From Thermospira aquatica (GTDB lineage Bacteria; Spirochaetota; Brevinematia; Brevinematales; Thermospiraceae): a stretch of DNA of 64,000 bases. Positions 50,897-60,246 of the stretch are shown piece after piece; the stretch's first letter is position 1; each line of letters starts with the position of its first letter. Both the position numbers and the translations under genes were made by a program. The stretch is from the NCBI RefSeq assembly GCF_023525255.1, contig NZ_CP073355.1, positions 1,736,001 to 1,800,000 of the forward strand. The letters are read 5' to 3'. A model generated the notes under the pieces. It was given only the letters and a program-made list of their open reading frames with translations, ran no database searches and was not told the DNA's origin.

Positions 50897-51337
50897 TTAA
50901 AAGAGATCTGGCTGAGAGAGATGGGTGTGCCACTCTCGTTCTCGAGAGAGAATACTCTGGATATCTTCCTTGAGAGCCTGGTCGTTTGTCTCATTGGCAA
51001 GGGTTTCGAAAAATTGGAGGACTTTTTGATGGGTGTTTATCCAGGTTTGCTGGACGTCTTGAAGAGAAAGCCCTTGTATTTTTTGGGAGATGGCGAAAAT
51101 GTCGGCTACTTTTTCCTTGAGGTATGCCAGGGTCTCTTCGTTGTCAATGTACTGACAGATCTTTTGTTTGCGTTTTTTTTGTTTTTCCTCTCGAGCGTAA
51201 AAAACGAGGGTTTCTTCGAGAAACTTTTGTGTTTTTTCTGCGAGATTGTTATGAATAGTTAACTTGGTAAAGATTTGTTTTTCTTCTTCTTTGATAAGCC
51301 TTGCGATTTCAAAAAGTTCAATTTCTGAAAAATTCAT
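50897..51337 (-). CDS. Helical protein of unknown function
   Basis: A 146-residue protein, almost wholly helical and charged, with coiled-coil-like stretches (FEIARLIKEEEKQIFTKL, FYAREEKQKKRKQKICQYID). The spacing of acidic residues in the first helix (EIARLIKEEE) and later helices faintly recalls rubrerythrin or ferritin-like four-helix bundles, but the metal-ligand pattern is incomplete, so this is only a thought. GAGGTACC precedes the ATG. It ends against the bidirectional terminator; its start lies 54 bp from the insertion sequence. Confidence 0.6.
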   Translation of the reverse strand: MNFSEIELFEIARLIKEEEKQIFTKLTIHNNLAEKTQKFLEETLVFYAREEKQKKRKQKICQYIDNEETLAYLKEKVADIFAISQKIQGLSLQDVQQTWINTHQKVLQFFETLANETNDQALKEDIQSILSREREWHTHLSQPDLF

Positions 51338-51392
51338 AGGTACCTCCTTATTACATTGTAGTGGAGAGCTGAAAATCTGTCAAGTCATCGAA

Positions 51393-51453
51393 TTGCTTCA
51401 TAATAAAAGTACTCGAAAAGGGAACGCTATTGCAAAATAAAAAAGTACTCCAA
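51393..51453 (+). repeat. Left end of the IS: two direct transposase-site-like repeats
   Basis: TTGC at 51393 and TTGC at 51430, each followed by A/T-rich sequence and AAAAGTACTC, 37 bp apart. Confidence 0.8.
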
Positions 51454-51509
51454 ATCTGTGTATAAAATAATCCAGTTCAAAGAACTGGAGGTAAAAGGTG
51501 GAGTTAGCG

Positions 51510-52731
51510 ATGTTTGAAAGGAGACCTATTTACAGGGAAACGGCGAAAGAGTATCAAAAAGCCAGCAAAAAGGAAAAAATGGAGATACTGGATTATTTTG
51601 TGAGGATAACAGGTTTAAAAAACCGAAACTATGCCGCCAGGCTCTTGAGGCAGCACGGAAAAACCATATATGTAGGCAAAAAAAATTACCTTAAAGCCGA
51701 TATAGCCAAAAAGGGCAAAAGACCTGGCAGAAAGAAAAAATTCGGCGAAGAAGAACTAAAACTTCTAAAAAAGGTCTGGGAAATTGAAAACTACATGTGT
51801 GGCAAACGTTTAAAGCCAATTTTAAATGAAGTTTTAGATAATCTCTTAGCAAACGGACATCTCCAGGGTTTTCAACAGGCTATAGAAAACTTGCGCCATA
51901 TAAGTGCCTCAAGTATTGACCGACTTTTGAAACATGAGCGTAAAAAGCTTGAGATAAAAGGACGAAAAGGTACAAAGCCTGGAACGCTATTAAAGCAACA
52001 AATAGCTATACGCACGTGGGCAGAGTGGGATGAAAATTGCCCTGGTTTTATGGAGATTGATCTGGTAGCCCATGAGGGAGGAAATAGCCGGGGAGACTTT
52101 GCTCAAACATTAAATATGGTGGATGTTTGGAGCGGTTGGACAGAGCTTGTGGCAATCAAAAACAAAGCTTCAAAATGGGTAAGAGAAGCCATAGAAAAGT
52201 CAAAGGAAGACTTCCTTTGAGTTACGGGGAATTGATTCTGATACCGCGTTGAATTTATTAATCATCCTCTACGCGATTGGTGTGAGAAGCACCAGATAAA
52301 ATTTACAAGGGGAGAAGCTCCCGTTCCAATGATAACTGCTACGTTGAGCAGAAAACTATTCCATAGTCCGCCAGAATGTTGGATACTTCCGCTACGATAC
52401 CGAGGAAGAAGTCTACTACTTGAACCGACTCTATGCGTATCTCAGGCTTTATGCCAACTTTTTTCAACCGGTTATGAAAATGACAGAGAAAAAGAGAATC
52501 GGAAGCAAGGTGCAAAAGAAGCATGATGATATTAAAACTCCCTACCAACGGCTTTTAGAAAGCTCTTATGTAAGTGAGGCACAAAAGGAACGCCTAACAA
52601 GGCTTTATAAGGCTCTCGATTTGTTTCACCTAAGACAAAAAATTACGGCTTGCCAGAGAAAACTTTTCAGCCTTCAAAAGAAAAAGAATGTAAAAAACAA
52701 AAATTTGGAGGAAACTGTATGGAATTTTTGA
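51510..52731 (+). pseudogene. DDE integrase-type transposase, multiply frameshifted
   Basis: The first 237 codons from ATG 51510 are intact: an N-terminal helix-turn-helix region (ITGLKNRNYAARLLRQHGKT) and the first catalytic Asp in MEIDLVAHEGG, followed by TLNMVDVWSGWTE. The frame then breaks near 52210-52220 and again several times up to about 52370. Reading across the breaks recovers FELRGIDSDT (second Asp), EFINHPLRDWCEKHQIKFTR, NDNCYVEQK (the Glu), then IVRQNVGYFRYDTEEEVYYL and an open C-terminus to 52731. These motifs fit the ISNCY/IS481-like integrase transposases. At least four indels mean that it is inactive. Confidence 0.85.
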
Positions 52732-52788
52732 GTACTTTTTTTTATGAGGCAATGATTCGAATTTCGAGTACTTTTTTATTTGACGCAA
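52729..52788 (-). repeat. Right end of the IS: two inverted transposase-site-like repeats
   Basis: GAGTACTTTT...GCAA occurs twice, with GCAA at 52749-52752 and 52785-52788 (36 bp apart), the mirror image of the left end. It overlaps the last 3 bp of the transposase frame. Confidence 0.8.
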
Positions 52789-52827
52789 CGGGTTTTTGGT
52801 TCATTTTGCAACATAGGAGGAAAAATT

Positions 52828-52857
52828 TGCCGATATGTGGATATTTTCGTTATATTT
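52828..52857 (+). promoter_or_regulatory. Possible promoter for grpE-dnaK-dnaJ
   Basis: TTGCCG, 18-bp spacer, TATATT, about 30 bp before the grpE ATG and about 40 bp after the insertion sequence. No CIRCE inverted repeat is visible. Confidence 0.45.
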
Positions 52858-52886
52858 ACGACAGAAAATCAACAAAAGGAGGAGTT

Positions 52887-53546
52887 ATGGCTGAAGATCG
52901 CAAAATAGAAGATGAGCAGAATCCTGTTCCCCAGCCAGAGGAATTGCCATCTTCTCCCGAAGACGGAGAGAAAAATGGGAAAAAACATGAAGGAAAAGCT
53001 AAACATAAGCAGGAGAAAGAGGTGGAACTTTTAAGACAGGAAGTTGAAAAGCTCAAGCAGGAAAAGGCAAATCTTGAGGATGCGTATAAACGCAAGGTTG
53101 CAGAATTTGACAATTATAAAAAGCGTGTCCTTAAGGAAATGGAGGATATGAGGCTCCAGGCAAACAAGAAGCTCTTGCAGCATATTTTGCCGGTGTATGA
53201 TAGTCTCTCACGTGCTGTTCTCACTCTTGAGAATACTTCGGTGGAGAGTCTTCGTCAGGGGATAAACATTATTTTTGCTGAGTTTAGCAAGGTGATGAAT
53301 GATGCAGGGGTAAAACCTATCGAGTGTGTTGGACAGGAGTTCGACTATAGTCGTCATGAAGCTCTGATGATGGAAGAACGTGAGGATGTACCCTATGTGA
53401 TGACGGTGATCCAGGAACTTGAAAAGGGGTATATGCTTGGTGAGGAGGTTCTCCGTCCAAGCAAGGTAAAGGTAGCCAAAAAGGTTACCAAACAGGATGC
53501 TTCAGAGAGTTCTGAAACATCCTCTCAGACAACAGAAAAAAATTAG
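52887..53546 (+). CDS. grpE: Nucleotide exchange factor GrpE
   Basis: A 219-residue GrpE that drives ADP release from DnaK. A charged N-terminal tail (about 60 residues) leads into the long coiled coil (ELLRQEVEKLKQEKANLEDA, then the conserved RKVAEFDNYKKRVLKEMED) and the beta-wing domain (YDSLSRAV, GVKPIECVGQEFDYSRHEAL, GYMLGEEVLRPSKVKVAK). ATG 52887 has AAAGGAGGAG upstream; the frame stays open far before it, over the insertion-sequence end, but that part is not GrpE. It is followed at 15 bp by dnaK. No hrcA is present in the window. Confidence 0.95.
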   Translation: MAEDRKIEDEQNPVPQPEELPSSPEDGEKNGKKHEGKAKHKQEKEVELLRQEVEKLKQEKANLEDAYKRKVAEFDNYKKRVLKEMEDMRLQANKKLLQHILPVYDSLSRAVLTLENTSVESLRQGINIIFAEFSKVMNDAGVKPIECVGQEFDYSRHEALMMEEREDVPYVMTVIQELEKGYMLGEEVLRPSKVKVAKKVTKQDASESSETSSQTTEKN

Positions 53547-53561
53547 CAGAAGGAGTATACT

Positions 53562-55454
53562 ATGGCAGGAAAAGGAAGAGTCATCGGTATCGATCTTGGT
53601 ACCACCAACTCAGTGGTTGCTGTTATTGAGAATGGTCAGCCTGTAGTGATCCCCAATCAAGAGGGCGCAAGAACCACTCCCTCAATTGTGGCTTTTACGG
53701 AGAAGGGAGAGGTGTTGGTAGGGCAACCAGCAAAGAACCAGATGATTACGAACCATGAGAACACTATTTATTCAGCGAAGCGTTTTATTGGGCGTCGTTA
53801 CGAAGAGGCTCAGGGTGAAATCAAGATGGTGCCCTACAAAGTGAAACCCGGACCCCATGATGATGTTCGTTTTGTCACAAGAGCCGGGGAGTTTAGCCCT
53901 CAGGAGATTTCAGCTCGCGTGTTGATGAAACTGAAACAGGCGGCCGAGGATTATCTCGGGGAAAAGGTTGAACGTGCGGTGATTACGGTGCCAGCATATT
54001 TTAACGACTCTCAGCGTCAGGCTACCAAGGATGCTGGAACAATTGCGGGGCTTACAGTAGAGCGTATCATCAACGAACCGACAGCAGCAGCCCTTGCTTA
54101 TGGTCTTGATAAAAAGAAAGAAGGGACCATAGCTGTTTACGATTTTGGTGGAGGTACGTTTGATATTTCTATCCTCGAGATTGGGGATGGAGTGTTTGAA
54201 GTGAAGGCAACGAACGGAGACACCCACCTTGGTGGAGATGACATTGACCATGCGCTCATGGACTATCTTATCCAGGAGTTCAAGAAGGAGACAGGTGTAG
54301 ACCTCTATAAGGATCCGATTGCAGTTCAGCGTCTCAAGGATGCTGCTGAAAAGGCCAAAATTGAACTTTCGTCAAAGATGGAAACACAGGTCAACCTGCC
54401 TTATATTACGGCAGATGCCAGTGGTCCCAAGCATCTTCAGATGAATATTACCCGTGCTCAGCTTGAAAAACTTGCTAAACCTTTTGTGGATCGATCGATA
54501 GAGCCTTGTTTGCAGGTAATGAAGGATGCAGGTATCACTAAAGAGCAGATTGATGAGGTGATTCTCGTGGGTGGTATGACCCGTATGCCTCTCATCCAGC
54601 AAACCGTGAAAAATATTTTTGGGAAGGAGCCTTCCAAGGGAGTAAACCCTGATGAGGTAGTGGCTATTGGAGCAGCTATTCAGGGTGGTGTGTTGACCGG
54701 TGAGATGAACGATCTCTTGTTGCTTGATGTGACACCGCTGTCACTTGGTATTGAGACACTGGGTGGTGTGTTTACGGTACTTATTCCGAGAAACACGACG
54801 ATCCCTACCAAAAAGTCTCAGATTTTCTCTACAGCCGAAGATAACCAAACAGCGGTTACAATCCATGTGCTTCAGGGAGAACGTCCGATGGCACGGGATA
54901 ACCGTACTCTCGGAATGTTTACGTTGGATGGTATTCCTCCGGCAAGACGCGGTGTACCTCAGATTGAGGTGACATTTGATATTGATGCCAATGGTATTCT
55001 TCATGTAACCGCTAAGGATCTGGGTACCCAGAAGGAACAGAAGATCCGTATCGAGGCTTCTAGTGGTTTGAATGAAGAGGAAATAAAACGCATGCAAGAA
55101 GAGGCTCAAAAGTATGCAGAACAAGACAGGAAAGCTCGTGAGCTTATAGAACTGAAGAACCAGGCAGATTCTCTTGTCTATAGTCTTGAGAACTTTCTCA
55201 GTGAAAATGGTGACAAGGTGCCTGCAGGAGAGAAAGCCCAGGTGGAAGAAGCTATAAGAGAAGTAAAAGAAGCTATTAAGACGGACGATGAGGCTCGTAT
55301 AAAGTCCGCTATGGAAAACCTCCAAAAGAAATCTCAAAAGATTGGTGAAATGATCTATAAGTCTCAGGGTGCTCAGACACACAGTGAAACACAATCCTCT
55401 GGTAATGGTGGAGATGAAAAGGTTGTAGACGCGGAAATTGTAGACGACAAGTAA
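53562..55454 (+). CDS. dnaK: Chaperone DnaK (Hsp70)
   Basis: A 630-residue Hsp70. The ATPase domain has [50 protein letters not shown] and [10 protein letters not shown]. The substrate-binding domain has [17 protein letters not shown] and [15 protein letters not shown], and the helical lid ends in an acidic tail ([14 protein letters not shown]). It folds and protects proteins with DnaJ and GrpE. Length and order are standard. A terminator-like hairpin separates it from dnaJ. Confidence 0.97.
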   Translation: MAGKGRVIGIDLGTTNSVVAVIENGQPVVIPNQEGARTTPSIVAFTEKGEVLVGQPAKNQMITNHENTIYSAKRFIGRRYEEAQGEIKMVPYKVKPGPHDDVRFVTRAGEFSPQEISARVLMKLKQAAEDYLGEKVERAVITVPAYFNDSQRQATKDAGTIAGLTVERIINEPTAAALAYGLDKKKEGTIAVYDFGGGTFDISILEIGDGVFEVKATNGDTHLGGDDIDHALMDYLIQEFKKETGVDLYKDPIAVQRLKDAAEKAKIELSSKMETQVNLPYITADASGPKHLQMNITRAQLEKLAKPFVDRSIEPCLQVMKDAGITKEQIDEVILVGGMTRMPLIQQTVKNIFGKEPSKGVNPDEVVAIGAAIQGGVLTGEMNDLLLLDVTPLSLGIETLGGVFTVLIPRNTTIPTKKSQIFSTAEDNQTAVTIHVLQGERPMARDNRTLGMFTLDGIPPARRGVPQIEVTFDIDANGILHVTAKDLGTQKEQKIRIEASSGLNEEEIKRMQEEAQKYAEQDRKARELIELKNQADSLVYSLENFLSENGDKVPAGEKAQVEEAIREVKEAIKTDDEARIKSAMENLQKKSQKIGEMIYKSQGAQTHSETQSSGNGGDEKVVDAEIVDDK

Positions 55455-55479
55455 GTGTAAAAGAGAAAAATTGGCTCTG

Positions 55480-55510
55480 GCAGCCCGGTTAGCCGGGTTG
55501 CGGCCTTTTT
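55480..55510 (+). terminator. Terminator or attenuator between dnaK and dnaJ
   Basis: A 9-bp stem, GCAGCCCGG / CCGGGTTGC with loop TTAG, then GGCCTTTTTG. A second small hairpin, GATGGA-TTT-TCCATC, follows at 55514-55528. It probably lowers read-through, giving less DnaJ than DnaK. Confidence 0.75.
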
Positions 55511-55583
55511 GACGATGGATTTTCCATCGGTTGTCTTTATATGAGTGTATATTTTCAAAAAGTTAACTATGAGGTGATGAACG

Positions 55584-56660
55584 ATGGCAGAAAAGGATTA
55601 TTATCATATTCTTGGTGTTCCCAGGAATGCTTCCCAGGAGGAGATTAAGAAGGCCTACCGTAAACTGGCTATGCAATATCACCCTGACAAGAATTCTGGA
55701 AATAAAGAAGCCGAAGAAAAGTTTAAGGAAATTACGGAAGCTTATGAAATTTTGTCCGATCCGGAAAAAAGAAAACTCTATGATCAGTACGGGTCGGCTG
55801 CTTTTGGACAGCAGGGAGGATTTGGCGGGGCTGGTGGATTTGATTTCGAGGATATTTTTGGTACCGGCGGATTTGAGGATATTTTTGAATCTTTCTTTGG
55901 AGGAGGGACTCGTCGTTCTCGACGGGGTAATGTGAACCGGGGAGGGGATATTCGGGCTGACCTTACCCTGGAACTTAAGGATATTCTGGAAGAAAAGACA
56001 CTCAAGATTAAAGTGAGAAGAAAAGAGATTTGTGAGGTTTGTCATGGGACAGGGAGTCGTAGTGGAAACCAGTCAACGACCTGTCCTACCTGTGGGGGAA
56101 CAGGGGCTGTGCGTGTGGCTCAGGGGTTTTTCTCAATTTCGACAACATGTCCCCAGTGTCACGGAACAGGTCGCGTGATCTCGGATCCCTGTGCGGCTTG
56201 TCGAGGAGAAGGTACAGTAGAAAAGGAAAGTATCATCTCTATCCGTGTACCGGCTGGTATTGAGGATGGGATGAAGCTCCGTGTTCCTGGTGAAGGTGAC
56301 ATGGGACGTCATAATGGTCCACGAGGGGATCTCTATGTCGTGATTCATGTTCGTAATACAACGGATTTTCGTCGTGAAGGAAGCGACCTTTACGGTAAAG
56401 TGTATATTAGTTTCCCACGAGCGGTATTTGGTGGCGTGGTGGAAGTGGCTACACTTACGGGGAAAAAGAAGATTTCTATACCCGCAGGTGTACAATCAGG
56501 GCATATGATACGTTTGAGACATGAAGGACTACCTGACATTCGTACAGGAGAAAGGGGTGATCTCTATTTTGAGGTGATTGTGAAGATTCCTAAGAATCCT
56601 TCATTTAGAGAAAAAGAAATCTTACGTGAATATGCGAAAGTAATCGGAGAAGAGATATAA
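55584..56660 (+). CDS. dnaJ: Co-chaperone DnaJ
   Basis: A 358-residue class I Hsp40. The J domain has [16 protein letters not shown] with the HPD motif. The Gly/Phe-rich region ([17 protein letters not shown]) is followed by four zinc-binding CxxCxGxG-type repeats: [27 protein letters not shown] and CAACRGEGT. The C-terminal beta domains complete it. It stimulates the DnaK ATPase and delivers substrates. GAGGTGATGAACG precedes the ATG. A terminator follows. Confidence 0.96.
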   Translation: MAEKDYYHILGVPRNASQEEIKKAYRKLAMQYHPDKNSGNKEAEEKFKEITEAYEILSDPEKRKLYDQYGSAAFGQQGGFGGAGGFDFEDIFGTGGFEDIFESFFGGGTRRSRRGNVNRGGDIRADLTLELKDILEEKTLKIKVRRKEICEVCHGTGSRSGNQSTTCPTCGGTGAVRVAQGFFSISTTCPQCHGTGRVISDPCAACRGEGTVEKESIISIRVPAGIEDGMKLRVPGEGDMGRHNGPRGDLYVVIHVRNTTDFRREGSDLYGKVYISFPRAVFGGVVEVATLTGKKKISIPAGVQSGHMIRLRHEGLPDIRTGERGDLYFEVIVKIPKNPSFREKEILREYAKVIGEEI

Positions 56661-56668
56661 ACTATGAG

Positions 56669-56696
56669 AACCTCCGGGTAATACCGGGGGTTTTCT
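56669..56696 (+). terminator. Rho-independent terminator after dnaJ
   Basis: Stem AACCTCCGG / CCGGGGGTT with a six-base loop (one T-G pair), then TTTTCTTTG. Confidence 0.85.
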
Positions 56697-56715
56697 TTGT
56701 GAAAAAGAGGTAAGC

Positions 56716-57955
56716 ATGATTTCTTTTCTTGCTTTGGGATTTGTTTTTTTTTATGATGATGGTTCGCAAAGTGGGAAGTTTTTGGTTGGAACTCTGGCAG
56801 ATTATGGGTATTGGTGCCCTTGTGGTCCTTGTTACAAGACAGATTTCACTTAGAAATGCTTTTTTGGCTATTAATTGGGAGGTTATGCTGTTTCTTTTCA
56901 CGATGTTTATTATCGGCGCAGCAATGGAAGAGAGTGGTTATCTCTCCCACCTCACCTATGAGATATTTAAAAAAGCAAAGTCTACCGATGGGCTTATTCT
57001 TCGTATTTTGTTTGTTATGGGGTTAGGGTCAGAGTTTTTGATGAACGATACTTTGGCTATCATTGGAACACCGGTGGTGCTTCATCTTGCCAAAAAGCAT
57101 CGTCTTAAACCTTCTTTTCTTCTTCTTACGTTAGCGTTTGCCGTGACGATCGGAAGTGTGATGAGTCCTTTAGGAAATCCACAGAATTTTCTTATCGCGA
57201 GTGAAGGTCATATCTCTTATGCGGTCTTAAGATTTCTGGAATACCTGGCTTTGCCTACCCTGTTGAATCTTGTGGTGGCGTATGGCATACTTCGTTTGAT
57301 GTATCGGGATCAGTTTCATCGGGAAGATCCCCTCGTTCATTCTCAAGAACCTGTGCATGACAGGCAGCTCGCTCGACTTTCGCAGTGGTCTCTGGGGGTT
57401 CTCTTGGGAGGAGTAGCTATCAAGGTGGTTTTATCTTTATTGCCGGGAGGGTATGAGATTCCGCTTGTTGGCATTACTATGGTGGCGAGTCTTCCTCCTC
57501 TTCTGTTTAGTCGGAGGAGGAAAAAACTGCTTCGTCGTTTAGATTGGCATACGCTTGTTTTTTTTATGGCAATGTTTGTTTTGATGCGGAGTGTGTGGAA
57601 TACAGGGGTTTTTCAAACATGGATGAGTGTTTTGCCTGTATCGGCTCTTTCTCCTTTGATGATTGGAGGGGTAAGTGTTTTGGGGAGTCAGATTCTTTCG
57701 AATGTTCCTCTTGTGGCATTGTATCTTCCTCTTCTTGTATCGGCGGGAGGGGGAGTCAGAGAGATGATGATACTGGCGGCAGGCAGTACCATTGCGGGAA
57801 ACCTCACGGTGCTTGGGGCAGCAAGTAATGTGATTATTCTGCAAAATGCTGAAAAACGAGTGGGAGAGACGGTTTCTTTCTGGGAGTTTTTGAGGTCTGG
57901 GGTTCCGTTGACTCTTTTGAATGTGCTGGTATATGCCATATTTTTGAAGGGGTAA
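56716..57955 (+). pseudogene. ArsB/NhaD/SLC13-type ion transporter, start out of frame across a T9 tract
   Basis: AAAGAGG precedes ATG 56716, which reads MISFLALGFVFF and then leaves the frame at T9 (56744-56752); that frame continues as YDDGSQSGK and soon stops. The other frame carries the rest: MMMVRKVGSFW, a second helix ELWQIMGIGALVVLV, then INWEVMLFLFTMFIIGAAME, MNDTLAIIGTPVVL, SPLGNPQNFL and, in the second half, SQILSNVPLVALYLPLL and GNLTVLGAASNVII. These repeated hairpin motifs mark the ion-transporter superfamily (anion, arsenite or Na+/H+). With T8 the two parts would make one protein of about 412 residues. ATG 56753 is an in-frame alternative but has no ribosome site. Confidence 0.8.
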
Positions 57956-58560
57956 GGTTTGGGCCTTGGAGACAGTGTTTCGAGAAAGTTGCATTGGATA
58001 CTTTTCTTAATTGGAGGGGAAAAAGCTCTTTCCCTGTTGCAGTGAGAACGTGGTTTTTAATAGTTGTTTCCTTGTTTCAGGCAAAAAATTCTTGCTATTA
58101 CCTTTTTGCAGTGAGCGTGAAAACCGAAAGCTATTACCTTATCGCAGTGAGAGAAACTCTTGCTCTTTCTTTGTTGCAGCGGGAAAAATTTCCAGCTATT
58201 ACTTTTTCACAGTGTTAAACCATCCGATAAAGCTGCAAAAGGGTAATAGCTTATGTGAAAGATTTCAGGTTAAGCGTTTAACTAATATATCCCTTTGTAC
58301 ACTTTCAAGTGCTTGAAGATTTGCTCTTACCTAATTACAGCAATGTTGTCTTTACATTTTTCCTGCAACAGGGAAAGAGCTACCCCCACTTCCTGCAACA
58401 GGGAAAGAGCAAAAATACTTTTTTTCCTGTAAAAAGGTAATAGCATATCTTTGGAGAGTAAGCTCGAGTGCTATGGTGAAAAGGTGCCTTAAAGTGCTTT
58501 TATTTTCTGTATAAGAAACACACGCTCTTTTTGATTTTTTTCTGTTGTTTCTGTAAACTA
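57956..58560 (+). repeat. Array 1 of a degenerate 18-bp repeat (11 copies) in a long intergenic region
   Basis: The gap before hisF holds no gene but contains 11 copies of an 18-mer, consensus about GCTMTTWCCYTDTYGCAG. Forward copies start at 58025, 58063 (weak), 58094, 58130, 58162, 58195 and 58323. Reverse copies start at 58233, 58363, 58393 and 58427. Start-to-start steps are 38, 31, 36, 32, 33, 38, 90, 40, 30 and 34 bp. The copies at 58025, 58363 and 58393 are identical (GCTCTTTCCCTGTTGCAG). Spacers differ from each other. A near-palindrome, GGTTAAGCGTTTAAC, lies at 58268-58282. The role is unknown. Confidence 0.85.
58531..58559 (+). promoter_or_regulatory. Sigma-70 promoter for hisF
   Basis: TTGATT, 17-bp spacer, TAAACT, 16 bp before the hisF ATG at the end of repeat array 1. 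Confidence 0.6.
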
Positions 58561-58575
58561 ACGTTGGGAGGATTT

Positions 58576-59346
58576 ATGTATGCCAAACGGATTATTCCGT
58601 GTCTGGATATTCACCAGGGTCGAGTGGTGAAGGGAGTCAAGTTTCAAAACCTTAGAGATGCTGGCGATCCCGTGGAGAATGCTCGTTTTTATGATGAGGC
58701 TGGAGCAGATGAACTCGTCTTTCTTGACATCTCAGCAACCCATGAAAATAGAGGGATTATGGTAGATGTGGCTAGAGCTGTTGCCAGAGAGGTTTTTATT
58801 CCTTTTACTATTGGTGGTGGTATACGAACACTTGACGATATACGGGATATTCTTCTGGCCGGGGCGGACAAGGTTTCTATCAACTCCATGGCGGTGAGAA
58901 ATCCTGAGTTTATTTCCCAGGCATCGAAACGTTTTGGATCTTCAACCATTGTGGTTGCTATTGATGTGAAACAGGTAACTGAGGGAAAATGGAATGTATT
59001 TATTAGTGGTGGGAGAATTGATACTGGACTTGATGCTATAGAATGGGCAAAAGAAGTGTGTGAGAGAGGGGCTGGAGAGATTTTGTTAACATCAATGGAT
59101 AAGGATGGGACAAAAGATGGGTATGATCTTGAGATTACACGTCGAATTGCTGAAAGTGTAAGTGTCCCTGTGATTGCCTCTGGGGGTGCAGGGAAAAAAG
59201 AGGATTTTCTTGATGTTTTTCAAAAAACCTCGGTAAGTGCTGCTCTTGCGGCATCTCTTTTTCATTTTCGTGAACTGGATATTACGGAACTCAAGCGTTA
59301 CCTCTCTGAAAATGGGATAACCGTGAGACTGGATTATACGGAGTAA
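58576..59346 (+). CDS. hisF: Imidazole glycerol phosphate synthase cyclase subunit
   Basis: A 256-residue HisF TIM barrel. It converts PRFAR with ammonia from HisH to imidazole glycerol phosphate and AICAR, in histidine synthesis. The catalytic Asp near residue 11 is in [14 protein letters not shown] and the second, near 130, in VVAIDVKQV; phosphate-binding loops are [13 protein letters not shown] and [16 protein letters not shown] 58576 follows GGGAGG and fits the family start ([10 protein letters not shown]). No hisH or other his gene is nearby, which is unusual. The HAD-Smr gene follows at 2 bp. Confidence 0.93.
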   Translation: MYAKRIIPCLDIHQGRVVKGVKFQNLRDAGDPVENARFYDEAGADELVFLDISATHENRGIMVDVARAVAREVFIPFTIGGGIRTLDDIRDILLAGADKVSINSMAVRNPEFISQASKRFGSSTIVVAIDVKQVTEGKWNVFISGGRIDTGLDAIEWAKEVCERGAGEILLTSMDKDGTKDGYDLEITRRIAESVSVPVIASGGAGKKEDFLDVFQKTSVSAALAASLFHFRELDITELKRYLSENGITVRLDYTE

Positions 59347-59348
59347 GT

Positions 59349-60245
59349 ATGGTTCGATATGCTGCTATCATCTGGGATATGGATGGAACATTGGTAGATA
59401 GCTTGCCGGTAATCTATGAGGCTTTTTCGAAAATGCTCGTTCGTTTTGGACGGGAGCCTGTTTCCAGGGAATGGATGAAAAAGCGAATTGGTTTTCCATT
59501 TCGGGAAACAATGGAGGTGGTGGGGCTGGGGGAGGATGCTATTCAATATTATCGAGAGGTGTATTTTTCTCTCTGGGAGAAACACAAACCTTTTGAGGGG
59601 ATAGAGGCAGTGCTTGCCGAACTGTACGGCAAAATACCTATGGTGATAGTTTCAAATAAAAGCCGGGAAGGTATTCAACGAACACTCTCTCCCTGGAATG
59701 GAGAACGTTGGTTTGACCTGATTGTTTCCGAGAATGATGTGACACATCCCAAACCTCATCCTGAGGCTTTTGAATTGGTGAAACGTTTTTGGAAAGAGCA
59801 GGGAAAGCCTCTTGAAGGAAAGGATGTGCTCATGGTTGGTGATACAGAGATTGATGAGACTTTTGCGAAGAATGTGGGGATGGAGTTTGCCTATGCACGT
59901 TGGGGGTATGGAGAGGTGAATGCCCCCGATTATATTCTCAAAAAACCTTCTGATCTGATACAAATCGTGGGATGGGATGAGGAGTTGCCCCTGTGTAATG
60001 GACCTGAGTTAGACCTTCATGGTTTTGCTTCTCAAGATGTATCCCGTGTAGTGAAAACGTATCTTGATGAGGCATATAGAAAGGGTTATACCATGGTGCG
60101 TGTGATTCCTGGGAAAGGGAAAAGTGTGCGAAAGCAACAGGTGGCCAAGATTCTTCAAGAACATCCGTTGGTGAAAGATTTCAGGGAATCTCATCCAATG
60201 TGGGGTGGATGGGGTTCGTATGACGTTTTTTTAAAAGGGGAATAG
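59349..60245 (+). CDS. Fusion of a HAD phosphatase and an Smr domain
   Basis: A 298-residue protein of two domains. Residues 1-205 are a phosphoglycolate-phosphatase-like HAD enzyme: IIWDMDGTLVDSLP (nucleophile Asp), VIVSNKS (motif II), KPHPEAF with the motif III Lys, and VLMVGDTEIDETFAKN. Residues about 218-298 are an Smr domain: ELDLHGFASQDVSRVV, VRVIPGKGKSVRK and a closing GGWGSYDVFLK. HAD proteins remove phosphates from small molecules; Smr domains cut nucleic acids. The join hints at repair or end-processing of RNA or DNA, but this is inference. It sits between hisF and an ABC exporter, with gaps of 2 and 1 bp. Confidence 0.85.
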   Translation: MVRYAAIIWDMDGTLVDSLPVIYEAFSKMLVRFGREPVSREWMKKRIGFPFRETMEVVGLGEDAIQYYREVYFSLWEKHKPFEGIEAVLAELYGKIPMVIVSNKSREGIQRTLSPWNGERWFDLIVSENDVTHPKPHPEAFELVKRFWKEQGKPLEGKDVLMVGDTEIDETFAKNVGMEFAYARWGYGEVNAPDYILKKPSDLIQIVGWDEELPLCNGPELDLHGFASQDVSRVVKTYLDEAYRKGYTMVRVIPGKGKSVRKQQVAKILQEHPLVKDFRESHPMWGGWGSYDVFLKGE

Positions 60246-60246
60246 T

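Larger units (their letters stand above)
51391..52790 (+). mobile_element. Insertion sequence of ISNCY/IS481-like type, decayed transposase
   Basis: About 1.4 kb between grpE and a minus-strand gene. Each end carries two copies of a motif TTGC-N9-10-AAAAGTACTC. On the left they start at 51393 and 51430; on the right, in inverted orientation, they end at 52788 and 52752. One broken integrase-type transposase lies inside. The deleted copy at 7457-7877 confirms the tips: TCGAATTGCTTCAT on the left and CCCGTTGCGTCAAAT on the right. No target duplication can be defined by eye. Confidence 0.85.

Noticed and set aside
52793-52886. CIRCE heat-shock operator upstream of grpE
   Set aside because: No TTAGCACTC-N9-GAGTGCTAA inverted repeat can be found, and no hrcA is in the window.
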